The notes below the pieces were generated by a model that saw only the letters and a list, made by a program, of their open reading frames with translations, was not told where the DNA came from and searched no databases. From Pseudozyma flocculosa PF-1 (Eukaryota > Basidiomycota > Ustilaginomycetes > Ustilaginales > Ustilaginaceae), in contig NW_006920875.1 in NCBI RefSeq assembly GCF_000417875.1, positions 737,593-801,592 of the forward strand: a stretch of DNA of 64,000 nt. The letters run 5' to 3'. Position 1 is the first letter of the stretch. Each line of letters starts with the position of its first letter. This document shows, one piece after another, positions 22,445-35,861 of the stretch. A program made the translations under genes and the position numbers.

Positions 22445-22872
22445 GAGAAAGAGACAGCAACGACGACGGGCGATGGGCGCGAATTGGACGAAGATCTACG
22501 GTGGCGATGAGCTTAAAATTCGAGTAGGGCAGGTGGGGGAGGGGAGGGCAGCAGGCGGTGTATGGTTCGAGGGCCGCTAAGCGCGCGCAGCAAGGTTGAA
22601 GCGGCGATAGACGACGGGCATCGACGTAAGCGGTGAGCGGGTGGCCGAATGGACGGGCGGAGCGTCGACGGAGGGAGAAGAAGAGTAAGAGAGAGAAGGG
22701 GGGTGGATGCATTGATCGACAGGGCAAGAGCGACGACGGCGAGCGGAGGGGTCGGCGTTGTTGAGTGGTGGATCTACGTCGAGATTCGCGCCACGTCGAT
22801 TCCAACATCAGAGGGCCCTGAAGCGAGGCTTTCCCTGGCCGGGCCGGGCAGGCAGGCAGACAGGCGGGCAGG

Positions 22873-22898
22873 CAGCCAGCCAGCCAGCCAGCCAGCCA
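22873..22898. repeat. (CAGC)n array
   Basis: About six units of CAGC, the complement-type counterpart of the GGCT arrays upstream of beta-tubulin and ARP10. It lies about 440 bp upstream of the SDR start. Confidence 0.85.
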
Positions 22899-23335
22899 AC
22901 CTGTCCAGTTTGGCGTGGCCGCCTCGAAAATCAGAACCCCGCTGTCCGACTTCCGAGCCAGACGAGATTTGGGGTTTTGGATTTTCTCGCCCGAGACGAC
23001 AAAGGCGCCCTTTTCCCTGACCGGCCACTCGGGTTCCGACAAGAGGCCGATGCAGGCGGTCCCGCCGGGCGGCCGGGTGGCTCGGCTCTCTCGCTTTAAT
23101 TTCTTCTTCGCGTCTGCCGCGCCTGGCCTGCCTGCATTCGATATGCCTGCCTGGCCTGGCAGCCGCACCCGCACCCGCACCCGCCCCTCCGCACAGGCCA
23201 AGGCGGGCGAGGGCAGCCTCAGATGTGGTCCCGCTCATCCTCGCCTTGGCCGTAGCCGCCGCCACCATCTTCGCCGCCATCCTTTCTCTCCCCCTCGTTC
23301 AACCGTCCAGGCAGCAACATCCATCCAACCTCGAA

Positions 23336-24444
23336 ATGACCTCAATTTCGACGTTCAACGATACGCGGCAGGTGGTGCTCATCACGGGCTGCTCGTCGGG
23401 CCTGGGACGGGCCATGGCCGTCGAGTTTGACTCGCTGCCCGGCTACCGCGTCTTTGCCACGGCGCGCAACCTCGACTCGATCCGCGACCTCCCCTCGGGC
23501 ATCGAGCGGGTACAGCTCGACGTCACCGACCGCGACAGCATCGACCGCGCCATCGCCAACATCACAAACGAGACACGGGGACGCATCGACATCCTCATCA
23601 ACAACGCCGGCACAAACACCGCCGTCGGGCCCCTCATCGATGTCGATGTCGACCGGGTCAGAAAGACCTTTGAGCCAAACGTGAGCGCCTGCCGCGGTGG
23701 AGCGGCTGCCCCTTGTCCAGTCCTGTCCCTAATCTGGCTGACCTTCGCAACCCCGCCTCCTTGCTCTCCCGTCCCGGCCACCCCAGTTCTTTGGCCTCAT
23801 CATGGTCACCCAGGCCGTCTCGCCGTACATGATCAGACGACGCTCCGGCGTCATTGTCAACATCGGATCAACGGCAGGGTGCGTGGCCGCGCACCGATCC
23901 GCTGGTTTGTCGCAGCACCGATGGCGACTCGACCACTGCTGACACCGCTCCTCTCTTGTCTCTTGTCCTTTCCTCCCCGCCCCTATGCCACCGCAGCCTC
24001 ACCGCTCTGCCCTTCGGCGCGACCTACTCGGCGTCCAAGGCGGCCGTCCACGCCCTCTCGGACGCGCTGCGCCTCGAGCTGCGCGGCTTCGGCGTCAAGG
24101 TCGTCGTCGTCGCTCCGGGCGCCATCAAGTCGTCGATCGCCGACGCCGGGTCAAAGGACCTCGACTTCCCCGCCGACTCCTTCTACGGCGACGTAAAGGA
24201 CCTCATCGAGTACCGCGCCAACTTTTCCCAGCTCGGCAGCCCCACGCCCTCGGCCGTCTTTGCCCGCAACGTGCGCAGGGCAGTCACCCGGCCCAACCCG
24301 AGCGCCTACCTCGTCACCGGCAAGCGCTCCTTTACCGCCCTCCTCGCCTACTACCTCCCCGTCTGGATCAAGGACCTCCTCGTCGGACGGATGTTTAGCA
24401 TCTGGCGTATCGGCAGGTCCACGCCCAAGGACAAGCGGGTGTGA
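23336..24444 (+). CDS. short-chain dehydrogenase, Ayr1-like
   Basis: NADPH-dependent short-chain dehydrogenase resembling 1-acyl-dihydroxyacetone-phosphate reductase Ayr1 (lipid-droplet/ER glycerolipid synthesis). Three exons: 23336-23680, 23787-23878 and 23997-24444, giving 294 residues. Visible SDR motifs are TGCSSGLG for cofactor binding (residues 17-24), NNAG (about 87-90), catalytic Ser143 in NIGSTAG, and Tyr156/Lys160 in YSASK. The last intron falls just before the YxxxK motif. The C terminus holds a hydrophobic stretch FTALLAYYLPVWIKDLLVG, which fits membrane or lipid-droplet attachment. An upstream frame from 23225 encodes a hydrophobic N-terminal segment, but its only initiator would be GTG, so the ATG at 23336 is used. 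The substrate is inferred from the family pattern only. Confidence 0.88.
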
Positions 24445-24571
24445 GCGAGGGGTTCGAAGGTCGAAGGGGCAAGGTCGAGGGGGTATCGATATGCTTTTCG
24501 TCTCTGGTCATCTTTTGTCTATATCGTCCGTCGTCGGCGAACCGGGTATATCGAAAGAGAGTCTGCAACCG

Positions 24572-27207
24572 CTACTCCTTGTGCTGCTGCTGCTCCTGTT
24601 GCTGCTCCTGTTGCTGTTGCTCTTGCTGTCGCTGTTGCTGTTGCGGTTGCTGTGGCGGTGCAGCGGCGGCGGGGGCCGTCCACGGCTCCTCCCACACAAA
24701 CGGCACCCACACCGTCTCGCCCTGGTGCGACACGAGAAACATGCCCTTTTCGCCGTCCTCGCCGCCGTCGCTCGCCTTGGTCGACGACAGGTCGAAGCGG
24801 CCGTCGCGCGTGCGTCGGAAAGCCAGCCGCGAGCGCTGGCACGCGCTGAGCAGCTGCCGCACGTCGGCCGCAGTCTGGTGCGCGTTGCGAACGAACGTGC
24901 CGTACTGCGACAGAGACGCATAGTTCGAAGCACGGGGGAGACTGGAGGTCAGTCCGGATCTTGCTGCTTTCTGCAGGCGCGGGGCGGGTCGCCGGACCTA
25001 CTCACATGGACTGCGAGGCTGACGGGAAGTCGCCGGCCGCGCTGCTTGGCCTCGTCGCGAGCCGCAGCACCGCCACCCCGCATGATCTCGTGCGTCTCGA
25101 CGGCGTCGTAGGGGTCCATATGAATGCTGCTCGTGAGCGCCGCCGAGACGCGCGGGAACGGGCTGATGCTGCGCGGAAAGGGGTCCCAGCTGCGAAAGTA
25201 GGACAGGCTGGAACCGACCGAGATGGGCAGCAGCAGCAGGTCCGGCCGGCCGATGCGCGTGGCAATCTGCTCAAAGGCCGGGCACGGCGGGTACTTGTGG
25301 CGCTTTTCGACGCTGTCGCGGTGGTACTTGAGGCCCGTGTCGCCCGCGAAAAAGGCGCGGAACGTGGCAGGGATGCGCTCCTCGGTCGACGGCTGCGCCG
25401 CGTGGCGGCCGCTCATCCACTCGACCACCCAGCTGCACCACAGCGTCTGGTCCTTGTCGCCGCCCCGCCCCGACCCGTGCTGCGCCGGCGTGCATACGAT
25501 TCGCAGTTTGGCGCGGTCCTGGCGGATCTTGGAGACGAGCTTGCTCTCGACGACGCCCGCCGCCGCCTCGGCCGCGTCGCCGCCGACGCCCGTCGTGGCC
25601 ACCGTCGTCGACGAGGCGTTGCTGAACACGTTGGCCACCTGCGGCTCGTGCACCTGCAGCACCGCGCTGTCCCACCAGTCGAGCTCGCTCACCTGCTCCG
25701 GGCTCCATCCGAACTCGACAATCTTGTCCTTGAGCCCGAGGCCGACGAAGGCGTGCACCTTACGCCCGCGCCGCTGCCGCAGCGCCTTCATGGTGAGATA
25801 GTCGAGGTGGTCGTAGTGCGAGTGCGAGATGCACACGATGTCGATGGGCGGCAGCTCGTCGACCTGGCACGGCGCCGGCGTGTACCGCTGCGGACCCGCG
25901 CTCTGCGATGGCGAGCAGCGCTCCGAAAAGACGGGGTCGAAGAGGATGTTGATGCTGCGGTCGCCGATCCGCTCGCGGGGGATGCGGCGCGGTCGCTGTT
26001 TGTGGCCGTGACTGTGGCGCCTGCTGTTGCCATCGCCGCCGACGTCGCCATTGCCAGCTTTGGCCGGCGGCTCGCCATCAGGCTTGTCAGACGCTGGTGC
26101 GTCGGTATCGGCTTCGTCTTTGTGCGTCTCGTCGGCCTCTCCGCCGTTTGCAGGCTGCGCGTCGGCCTCGACCGCGTGCGCCGGCTCGTGCTCTGGCTCC
26201 GGGTCTGGGTCTTCGTGGCCTAGCGACGGCAGCTGTAGTAGGGTGGTGGCATGCCCGAGCCAGGTCACGCGCGCCGCCGGCACGTTGTCGTTCTGCGGGT
26301 CGACCCATTCCGGGACGTCGTTTGGCGCTTCCGCGGAAACGGGCGACGTCGGCGAGTCCCCGCCAGCGGACGGCTGGCCTTTGCTAGCGTCGCCGTTGGG
26401 CTCGGCGGTGCCGTTCGCCGCATCATCCTTGTCGCCTGCACCGGCCTTGTCGTTGCTCGGCGCCGCCGCCGCTTTGGCGACATCGAAGCGACCGGGCCAG
26501 CCCCAGTCGGGCTCCCTGACCTCGACGTGGTCCCAGTCCTCGTCGAGACCATGCTGGATGCCCTGCCCCTGCTGCCTGCGCACCTTTTTGGCGGCCGACG
26601 GCTTGTTGCCAAGCACCCGGTTGTGGCTTCCGCCCTCCTGGTACCCCTCAGGCAGGCCCCACTTCAAGCCGCCGTTGAGCATGTCTGCGATGCCGGGCGC
26701 GCGGAAGCTGTCCCATGGGTTCTTGAAGGCGAGGCGCGGGAGCAGGCTGTCGGTGTGGCTCTGCTCCTGCGCCGGGCGAAAGACGCGGCGCTTCCATGAG
26801 CCGCTGGGCTTGTGGGTCTCTTCGAAGCGGCGGTGCTCCTCCTGCTGCTGATCCGGGTTGAGGGCGCCGAGGCCCTGGGAGGCGGCGCGGCTGAGGTTCG
26901 AAATGAACGTCGGCTGCCAGTGAGAGGGCAGCTGGTCGATGTCGCGGCTGTGGGCGTCCGAGATGGGGTCGGCGGTGCGGCACGAGATGAGGACGTCAAA
27001 GGCAGGCTTCTCTTCTGGCTCGGAGGGGGAATGCTTGGACGAGGAGCGCTTCGAGCGGCGGTCGCGCCGGCTGGCCGTCATGCTGCGCCGAGGCTGCGCG
27101 GTCGCCTTGCCCTGTGCTTCGCTATCGTCGCCGTTGGCAGCGTCGCCGTTGGCGGGGCTACCATTGGCCTCGTCATCCTTGATCCGTATCGATTTCTGGT
27201 TTGCCAT
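24572..27207 (-). CDS. NAPE-PLD-like metallo-beta-lactamase-fold hydrolase
   Basis: Zn-dependent phosphodiesterase of the N-acyl-phosphatidylethanolamine phospholipase D / Fmp30 family. Two exons, 27207-25006 and 24904-24572, giving 844 residues. The join reads SLAVHYGTFVRNAHQ, matching the family's H-(W/F/Y)-GTF segment, which supports this acceptor over nearer ones. Core motifs are VTWLGHATTLLQL (about residue 312), NILFDPVFSERCSP, the metal-binding HSHYDHLD (about 460-467), a FAGDTG segment (about 619) and IHMDPYDAVETHE (about 698). The enzyme core is roughly twice interrupted or extended. The N terminus is about 310 residues, largely disordered. About 85 Glu/Asp/Ala-rich residues sit between WLGHAT and NILFDPV, and the protein ends in a Gln-rich tail. 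The first three codons suggested by the open frame precede the true ATG. Convergent with the SDR gene, 127 bp apart; both may act in lipid metabolism. Confidence 0.87.
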
Positions 27208-28104
27208 GGTGTCCAATGGTGATGTGCACGCGCCGGTCTATGGCGATCTGTGCGTGCGTCTATGTGGGAGATAAGGAGGGGATAATAGAAGGCTGTCCAA
27301 GGGCGGCACAGGACGACAAGGGGTGGCGTTGGAGGATGGTGGAGCGGGAGGAAGCACCAAGGCCAGCGAGGGGTATCATAGGGAGCCAGCCCAGACGAGG
27401 CGGCCCACATCTCGCCGGGACGCGTGGAGCCCCTCTTTGGCTCCTTTCTCCAAGAACGTGAGGCGAGGCTTGGGCTGGGCAGGCAGGCAGGCAGGCAGGT
27501 ATTTCGGGAAGCCAGGGCAAAGCAGGGTCAGAGCGCGCCAGGCAGCGTGGCGTGGGTCCGCATCTGGTCTGACCCGCCTGCCTGTCTGCCAAGCCCGGCT
27601 GGCTGTCGATCCCATCATCTGCGTTTCTTTCCTGCTCTCCACCTCTCGCCGCCGCCGGGTTCTGCTGTGCGTGACGCCTGCCTGCAGACCAGGCGCAGCC
27701 AGCAGTGCGGCGCAGCGCAGACGGGCCCAGGCTGGCGGATCCAAAAAAAAAGTTGGTGGCCTCAAGGCCGGCTGTTTCGCTCGATGCAGCTTTTTCACGC
27801 CAGGCGCCCTGGAATGCCAAAACGAGATCGACGAAAAACATCCAATGGGGGCAACGGGCAGGCACCGGCCACGGATCAGTAGTCCATCCGGGCCACTAGC
27901 CTAGAAACATTGCTGCTCGAAAAGCAGTTTCTCGATAAATCCTGCCAGAGGAACTGAAACTGCCAGCACGTCGGATTCTAAACTTGGCGAAGCAAATCTG
28001 AGAATTGCGTGGAATTGGAAACGCCTGCTCGCTTGTGGCCCGCCCGGCTCCTCGCAACCCTTTGGGCTGGCTTTGTCTATCTGGCTTGCCCGCCTGCCAC
28101 CAGC
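27208..28104. other. divergent intergenic region
   Basis: This 0.9-kb gap lies between the NAPE-PLD-like gene (-) and TAD1 (+). It contains (CAGG)n-type words around 27480-27500 and GCCTGCC words. The part near 27890-28010 is locally less GC-rich. No gene is recognised. Confidence 0.5.
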
Positions 28105-29990
28105 ATGGTTGCCACGTCCGCCACCTCGTCGAGAAGCACAAGTCACCGTGGCAGCAGCCATCCCCAGTCACAGCCCGCAGATGGCACCCAGCCATGCACG
28201 CCGGGCCAGCGCTTTCACGACGACGTAGCAGCCGCCTGCCTCGCCGCCTACCACGCACTGCCCGCAAAGGGCGCCAAGCCAGCCCGTCGCACAAACTCGC
28301 GGTGAGCAGCGCGCCATCCCCGCACCCGCCCCTCGGTACTCTGTCATCGCCGCTGCCGTCATGCTGACACTACCGCTGCCTGCCTGCCTCTGCGCACGGC
28401 GGCGACAGGCTGGAATGGACCATCCTCGCCGGTCTCGTCCTTAGTCGGTCAGACGACGACGTCGGCCCGCCGTGCTCGCCCCGCTGCTGCACCGCCGAGC
28501 ACGAGCACCACTTTCTCGCCATCTCGATCGCAACGGGCCTCAAATGCCTGCCCTACGACCGCCTGCCGCTCAACGGCGACGTGCTCCACGACACGCACGC
28601 CGAGGTGCTCGCGAGGAGGGGCGCGCGGACGTGGCTCCTCGCCAAGCTCGACCAGGAGGTGCATGCGGCGCAGCTGGCCCCGGTCGCTGCCACGGGCGCT
28701 GCACCAGACGTGGCGAGCGTCGACTACGGTCTCTGGGCATCCATCTTTGAGCGGAGTCCAAAGACGGCAAGGTGGCGGCTGCGGCACGGCATCGGCCTCC
28801 ACTGGTACGTCTCGGCCATGCCGTGCGGCGATGCCTCGTCGCAGCTGCTCGCCTTTCAGCAGGCAAAGCAGGACCAAGAGGCGGGCGTCCAAGGTACGAT
28901 CACGCCCGAGCAGCTCCTCGACCGCTTTGAGGGCATCGGCGCGCGGCACGGCGACACCGATGGCTCTGTCGCGTCGTTGGGCCCCGCCACCGCCTCGACG
29001 CCCTCGCGCGGGAGAGCGGCTGGCGGTGGAGGCAGCGCCACGCTCCGCACCAAGCCCGGCCGGCCAGACTCGCCGCCGTCGATCTGCATGTCGTGCTCCG
29101 ACAAGCTAGCCCTGTGGGCCCAGCTCGGCATCCAGGGCTCGCTCGCCTCGGCGGTCCTCGAGCCCATCCGCCCGCACTCCATCATCATGGGCGACGAGGC
29201 GCTGCGACAGGTCCTTCCGTCCGAGGGCGACCAGTTCCGCCGGTTTCGCGCCGTCCTCCTCGCGGAGTGCAAGCGCGCAATCTCCTTGCGGCTTGAGCGA
29301 GCTTCGGATCTTCCATCGCCAGCTGTGGCCTGGACGTCGGTTGCCTTTGTGGACTCTCGCGAGTCGGTGGAGCGGCGGACGAGGGCAGAGATGGCGAGAC
29401 AGTCGACCGGGCGCTCTTGGAGCGAGTGCGAGCCGGTGCCGTGCGCCGGATCGATCCTCTGTTCGCCGCCGACGGCGCCGGGCACGGCGGGCTTGTACGA
29501 AAACCTCGTCGGAGGGACTCGGATGGGCGCACCGGCCCGGCACCGAGCCCCTCGTGACCCGCTCAAGCCGTCGTCGAGGTCGCGCGTGTGCAAGCTCGAC
29601 TACTACCGGGAGGCCACGTCGATCCTCGCTCGGCTGCGTCCCGACCTCGGGCCGGCGGCAGGCCGATCCTACCTGGACGCCAAGCACCGCCTCGACGACG
29701 GCGGCGTGCGCGCGTACCGCCAAGCAAAGGCGCTGCTGGTGGGCGGCCGGTGCAACGACAAGCGGGATGCGTTGCTCGAGTCGCTCGCCGCCGAGTTTGT
29801 CACCAGTCGCAGGATCCCCGTGCGGCACTCGGCGGCCGCAGAGGTCTCCGTGGAGTGCGACGCGGCGCCACCACAAGCGGACGGTTTGGCCCGACCCGAC
29901 GTCCCGCCATTTGCTGCGTGGCTCGTGACGCCGTCGCGCTACGAGCACTTCGACATCGAGGGACGGATCCTCGGGCCGGCGTCGTCGTAG
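28105..29990 (+). CDS. TAD1: tRNA-specific adenosine deaminase 1 (A37 editing)
   Basis: Deaminase expected to convert A37 to inosine in tRNA-Ala, the ADAT1/Tad1 reaction. Two exons, 28105-28301 and 28409-29990, giving 592 residues. The phase-2 intron joins ALPAKGAKPARRTNSR to LEWTILAGLVLS, which matches the start of the editase domain. The zinc/catalytic centre is visible: DTHAEVLARRG (His and the proton-shuttle Glu, about residues 126-136), the first cysteine in AMPCGD (about 203), and the second in CMSCSDKLALWAQLGIQGSL (about 290-309). The C-terminal region (CKLDYYREATSIL) completes a normal editase domain. The start at 28105 is the first in-frame ATG; the frame before it lacks ATG. Low-complexity Ser/Gly insertions separate the motifs. 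The stop lies 46 bp from the convergent F-box gene. Confidence 0.9.
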
Positions 29991-30035
29991 CTCGGAGTCG
30001 ACCGCATGTAACATAGCCGCGTTGCAACGCCATCA

Positions 30036-31727
30036 TCACCGGGGCCTCTTGGATCGCACGCGGGGCAGCTCGCCAGTCCACCAGCTGCCCTGACCCCTCC
30101 AGTCGCCCGCACCCTCTCCGCGCCTGCCCTCGCGCGGTCGATAGGCGAGGGCGGGTCTCGTGCGTGCCAGTTCAAAGACGTCCGGATCGGCCCACGACCC
30201 GACGTCGGCCGTGGCTGTCCCCGCCGCTGCCGTCTCTGGTGACGCATCGCGGACGACTGACGTGAAGCAACCCGATTGACAGAGGAACTCGTGGATGCCC
30301 TCGTACTTGTCGTGCCCGCCGGGACGCGCGGCGACGATGCGGATGTCGGTGGCCGTGTCGCGCGGGCCCTGCTCGTCGTTCCAGAGATGGACGAGGGCGC
30401 GCTTGCCCGCCTGGATCTGCGTCCAGTACTGGTCCCTCGGCGCGGTCCGCAACGAGTCTCCTCCGTCGCCGTTGTCGTTGTTGCCGTCCTCGTCGAGTCG
30501 CTCACGCTCTGCATCGAGGAAGCGTTGTTCATCTTCGCTCAGAGCGACGGGAACGTCGGCCGGGTAGTTGGTCGTCGCCAGCACGCCGGCGCCATTAAGA
30601 TGCCCCTCTGCCGCGTTTGGCTGCGCATTGGCCGCGCCGATGAAGCCATTGAAACGCTCCTCTTCGTCGTCTTCGGGCGGGGAGAGCGGGTGGAGAGCGA
30701 CGAGCTCGAGCAGGAGTGCACGCAAGTTCGGCAAGAGGTGCGAGTGCGTCGCGAGCGTGTAGAGCGCCTCCTGGGCCGCGAACCGCCGCGCCGGACCCTG
30801 CGGAGCACGAGGGGCGGGCGTGTGGAGCCTGACCCTCGTCGGCAGCCGGTCATAGGCGTCCGAGGCACGCCGCCATTCGATAAACGCCGGAAAGGAGAGG
30901 AGCGAGTCCGGTGGGAGGAGCGACAGGCGGATGTGGGTGAGGGAGCGGCTCGGGTTGGCGGTGCCGTCCAGCTTGGACGCGGCCGAGTCGGTATCGACCT
31001 GCTGCCCGCACAGGAACGAGATGAGCGCCGGCGGCGGGACGATGTTGACGAGGTGCAGCCGGCGGACGCACGAGAGGGGCGCCAGGTCGAGCTGCGAAAA
31101 CGGCGGCGTCGAGAAGCTGAGGTTGCCCAGGATGGCGGTACGAGGGCGGGCAGCGGTGTGCGGGTGCAGAAACTCGTAGAACGCCCGGCCAGCGGGACGG
31201 TGGCCCAGGCTGATGCAGTCGATGCGGTCGGCGTGGTCAAAGATGGTGCGCAGGCTCGTCTGGTACGCGCTCTGATCGGCCAGCGTGTCGTTGGCCTCTA
31301 GCACGCCGTCGGCGGCAGGCAGGTGCAGCGCTCGGATGGTGCCCGCCCTCTCGGTCGATCCGTCCTGTATCGCCGCTGCGAGGAGGCGGATGGCGCGGAG
31401 CGACGTGAGGAGAGGGGCTCGCCACAGCGAGTGCTGGGCCAGGCCGTGCAACGTCGAGCAGGCCAGGCTGGCATGGTACAGGTGCGACACGGTGCTGCTC
31501 GGCAGCGTAAAGGCATTGTCGAGCGTATCGAGCGCCGGGTTCGGGTAGGTCGACGACGTGGGCGAGACGGTGGGGAGGAGGTAGTCGAGGATGAGCGAGA
31601 GGACCTCGTTGGGCAGGTCCGTCAGCGACACTCGCGCCGCGGGCTGGGCTTCCTCTAGGAGGCGTGTGATGGGCCGTATTGGGGAGACCGGCCGTTGACC
31701 GCCAGACGGCTGTGCAGCGTCAGCCAT
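30036..31727 (-). CDS. F-box domain protein
   Basis: Probable substrate adaptor of an SCF ubiquitin ligase. A single exon encodes 563 residues from the ATG at 31727. The F-box is at residues about 33-90 (VSLTDLPNEVLSLILDYLLP ... HLYHASLACSTLHGLAQHSLW). The remainder has leucine-rich segments such as LSCVRRLHLVNIVPPPALISF and LLPNLRALLLELVALHPLSP, but no regular repeat family that I can name. The C-terminal part contains DQYWTQIQAGKRALVHLWND and KYEGIHEFLCQSGCF. The 3' ends of this gene and TAD1 are only 46 bp apart, so their transcripts probably overlap. The target is unknown. Confidence 0.8.
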   Translation of the reverse strand: MADAAQPSGGQRPVSPIRPITRLLEEAQPAARVSLTDLPNEVLSLILDYLLPTVSPTSSTYPNPALDTLDNAFTLPSSTVSHLYHASLACSTLHGLAQHSLWRAPLLTSLRAIRLLAAAIQDGSTERAGTIRALHLPAADGVLEANDTLADQSAYQTSLRTIFDHADRIDCISLGHRPAGRAFYEFLHPHTAARPRTAILGNLSFSTPPFSQLDLAPLSCVRRLHLVNIVPPPALISFLCGQQVDTDSAASKLDGTANPSRSLTHIRLSLLPPDSLLSFPAFIEWRRASDAYDRLPTRVRLHTPAPRAPQGPARRFAAQEALYTLATHSHLLPNLRALLLELVALHPLSPPEDDEEERFNGFIGAANAQPNAAEGHLNGAGVLATTNYPADVPVALSEDEQRFLDAERERLDEDGNNDNGDGGDSLRTAPRDQYWTQIQAGKRALVHLWNDEQGPRDTATDIRIVAARPGGHDKYEGIHEFLCQSGCFTSVVRDASPETAAAGTATADVGSWADPDVFELARTRPALAYRPREGRRGEGAGDWRGQGSWWTGELPRVRSKRPR

Positions 31728-31959
31728 GGTGCGCCGCTGAAAGGAGAGGCGGAATGAAGCAGGATGGGTGGCGACGAGATGAAGGAGAAAAGTGCACCCC
31801 GCGTCCAACAGGAGACCAGCAACATCGCCCGTGGTCTGTGCAGCAGCAGCAGCCGCCGTCGACGATCCTCCACATCTTCATCACCGCTGCGCCTCATTGC
31901 ATCAGTCCTGTCAAGATCAACAGGCCCATTGAAGACGCCAACAGGTCCTGAGGCCAGCA

Positions 31960-32815
31960 AGCACTGAAGGCTTTCCGATGCTCACTATCCATGTGGTATC
32001 ATGCATGATCTGCCTCTACCATAAAGTCTCTGCAATAGCAGCTCCAGCAGCTGTCTTCAAGGGAGGTGAGGCGGAGAGAATAAGGTGAGCCCATGTTGTT
32101 GATTGTGGTGCGGCATGTTTCCAACAGAGGGAAAGAGGAGGGCCTTCTTGACCTGATGAGTGCATATGACATCTGCCTAGAGTAGGGCCCTGGAACCTTG
32201 CTCATCTGCTGGTCCTGATCCTCAGGCTTGCAAGGATGCTTGGAGCAGCTGGATCAGAGCCCTGGAAGGCAGTTTGTGTGGGCAGAATGTTGATTTCCGG
32301 TGATTTTCGAGCATTTTCAACACTTTGCCCAACAAATCTCCACAGCTGCCCTGTGAAAGACCCTGCAACCTTGCTCATCTGCTAGTCCTGATCCTCAGCC
32401 TTGCAATGATGCTTGGAGCAGCTGGATCAGAGCCCTGGAAGGCAGTTTGTGTGGGCAGAATGTTGATTTCCGGTGATTTTCGAGCATGTTCAACACTTTG
32501 CCCAACAAATCTCCACAGCTGCCCTGTGAAAGACCCTGCAACCTTGCTCATCTGCTAGTCCTGATCCTCAGCCTTGCAATGATGCTTGGGGTAGGCTGAT
32601 TGGAGCACTGCTAGGGCTGATTCTCATCCATGCAGCGATACCTGTAGCAGCCAGAACATGGCCTAGGAAGGGTGTTTGCCCCATCAGAACATTTCATTCT
32701 GATCATTCAAGTTTCATGTACAGCTTGTATCTTGTGGTTCTTGGTTGCTGACAGAGGAGAATGTAATGCCTTCAAGAACTGCTATTGTAATCTTTTGCAG
32801 GGCTCTGGACGATGC
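31960..32815. repeat. CpG-depleted, lower-GC island
   Basis: Sequence texture changes sharply: TG and CA are abundant while CpG is almost absent (two CpG in the 173-bp unit at 32367-32539 and about two in the next 200 bp), against a CpG-rich background. No open frame of note is present. The texture fits an old repeat whose methylated CpGs decayed by deamination; the identity of the element is not recognisable. Confidence 0.6.
32194..32591. repeat. 173-bp direct tandem repeat, 2.3 copies
   Basis: Copies start at 32194, 32367 and 32540, each opening with aaccttgctcatctgct. The first two are complete and near-identical (differences such as ggtcctgatcctcagg versus agtcctgatcctcagc). The third stops after about 50 bp at aatgatgcttgg, then the sequence diverges. 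It lies wholly inside the CpG-depleted island and encodes nothing obvious. Confidence 0.93.
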
Positions 32816-33196
32816 TGCTGAAGGCACTGGGTGCTCGTGTTGGCCCGTCCGCGCTGCGGCGGCCGGCGGGCGTGGCAGGGGCGTGTGTGGAGGCGGGTCG
32901 TGCAGCCAGAGCCACGCGGGGCCGCCTCCTCTGCACACCAGCAGAGGCCACCAGGGTCCATCGTCTCGACCACCATCACCACCACTGCTGCCACCATCAC
33001 CGTTTCTGTCAACCCGACATCACCACTGTCCTGCTTTGCACTTGCACCAGCTATCACCGTACACTGCCCGACCTTGCTCGGACGCTCTGCGATCGAGCCG
33101 GTGCACCTCTGATTCCGCGGCCGACCCACGACCACCGAACGCCCGAGCTTCGGATCCCCCGCTGCTTCCCTATACTCTCGCCGTTGAGCGCGCGCG

Positions 33197-35861
<2,665 letters not shown>

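Larger units (their letters stand above)
21200..23335. other. 2.1-kb divergent intergenic region
   Basis: It separates the start of the Q-rich regulator (-) from the SDR start (+). No coding sequence is recognised. It contains a CAG/CTG run near 21690-21715, the GGGGCAGA array and a CAGC array near the SDR side. Its length fits a large regulatory region or long leader for the regulator gene. Confidence 0.5.
31728..33196. other. intergenic region between F-box gene and SNF1
   Basis: Divergent gap of 1.5 kb. The central part (about 31960-32815) is a distinct lower-GC, CpG-poor island annotated separately. The last about 380 bp before the SNF1 start are again GC-rich, with CACCACCATCACC-type leader sequence. 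No gene is recognised. Confidence 0.5.

Noticed and set aside
23225..23335. N-terminal hydrophobic extension of the SDR protein
   Set aside because: The in-frame extension would start with GTG and has no ATG; the ATG at 23336 gives a standard SDR start.
32194..32591. Direct repeats considered as a CRISPR-like array
   Set aside because: Units are 173 bp with no short repeat/unique spacer alternation, and the genome is fungal.
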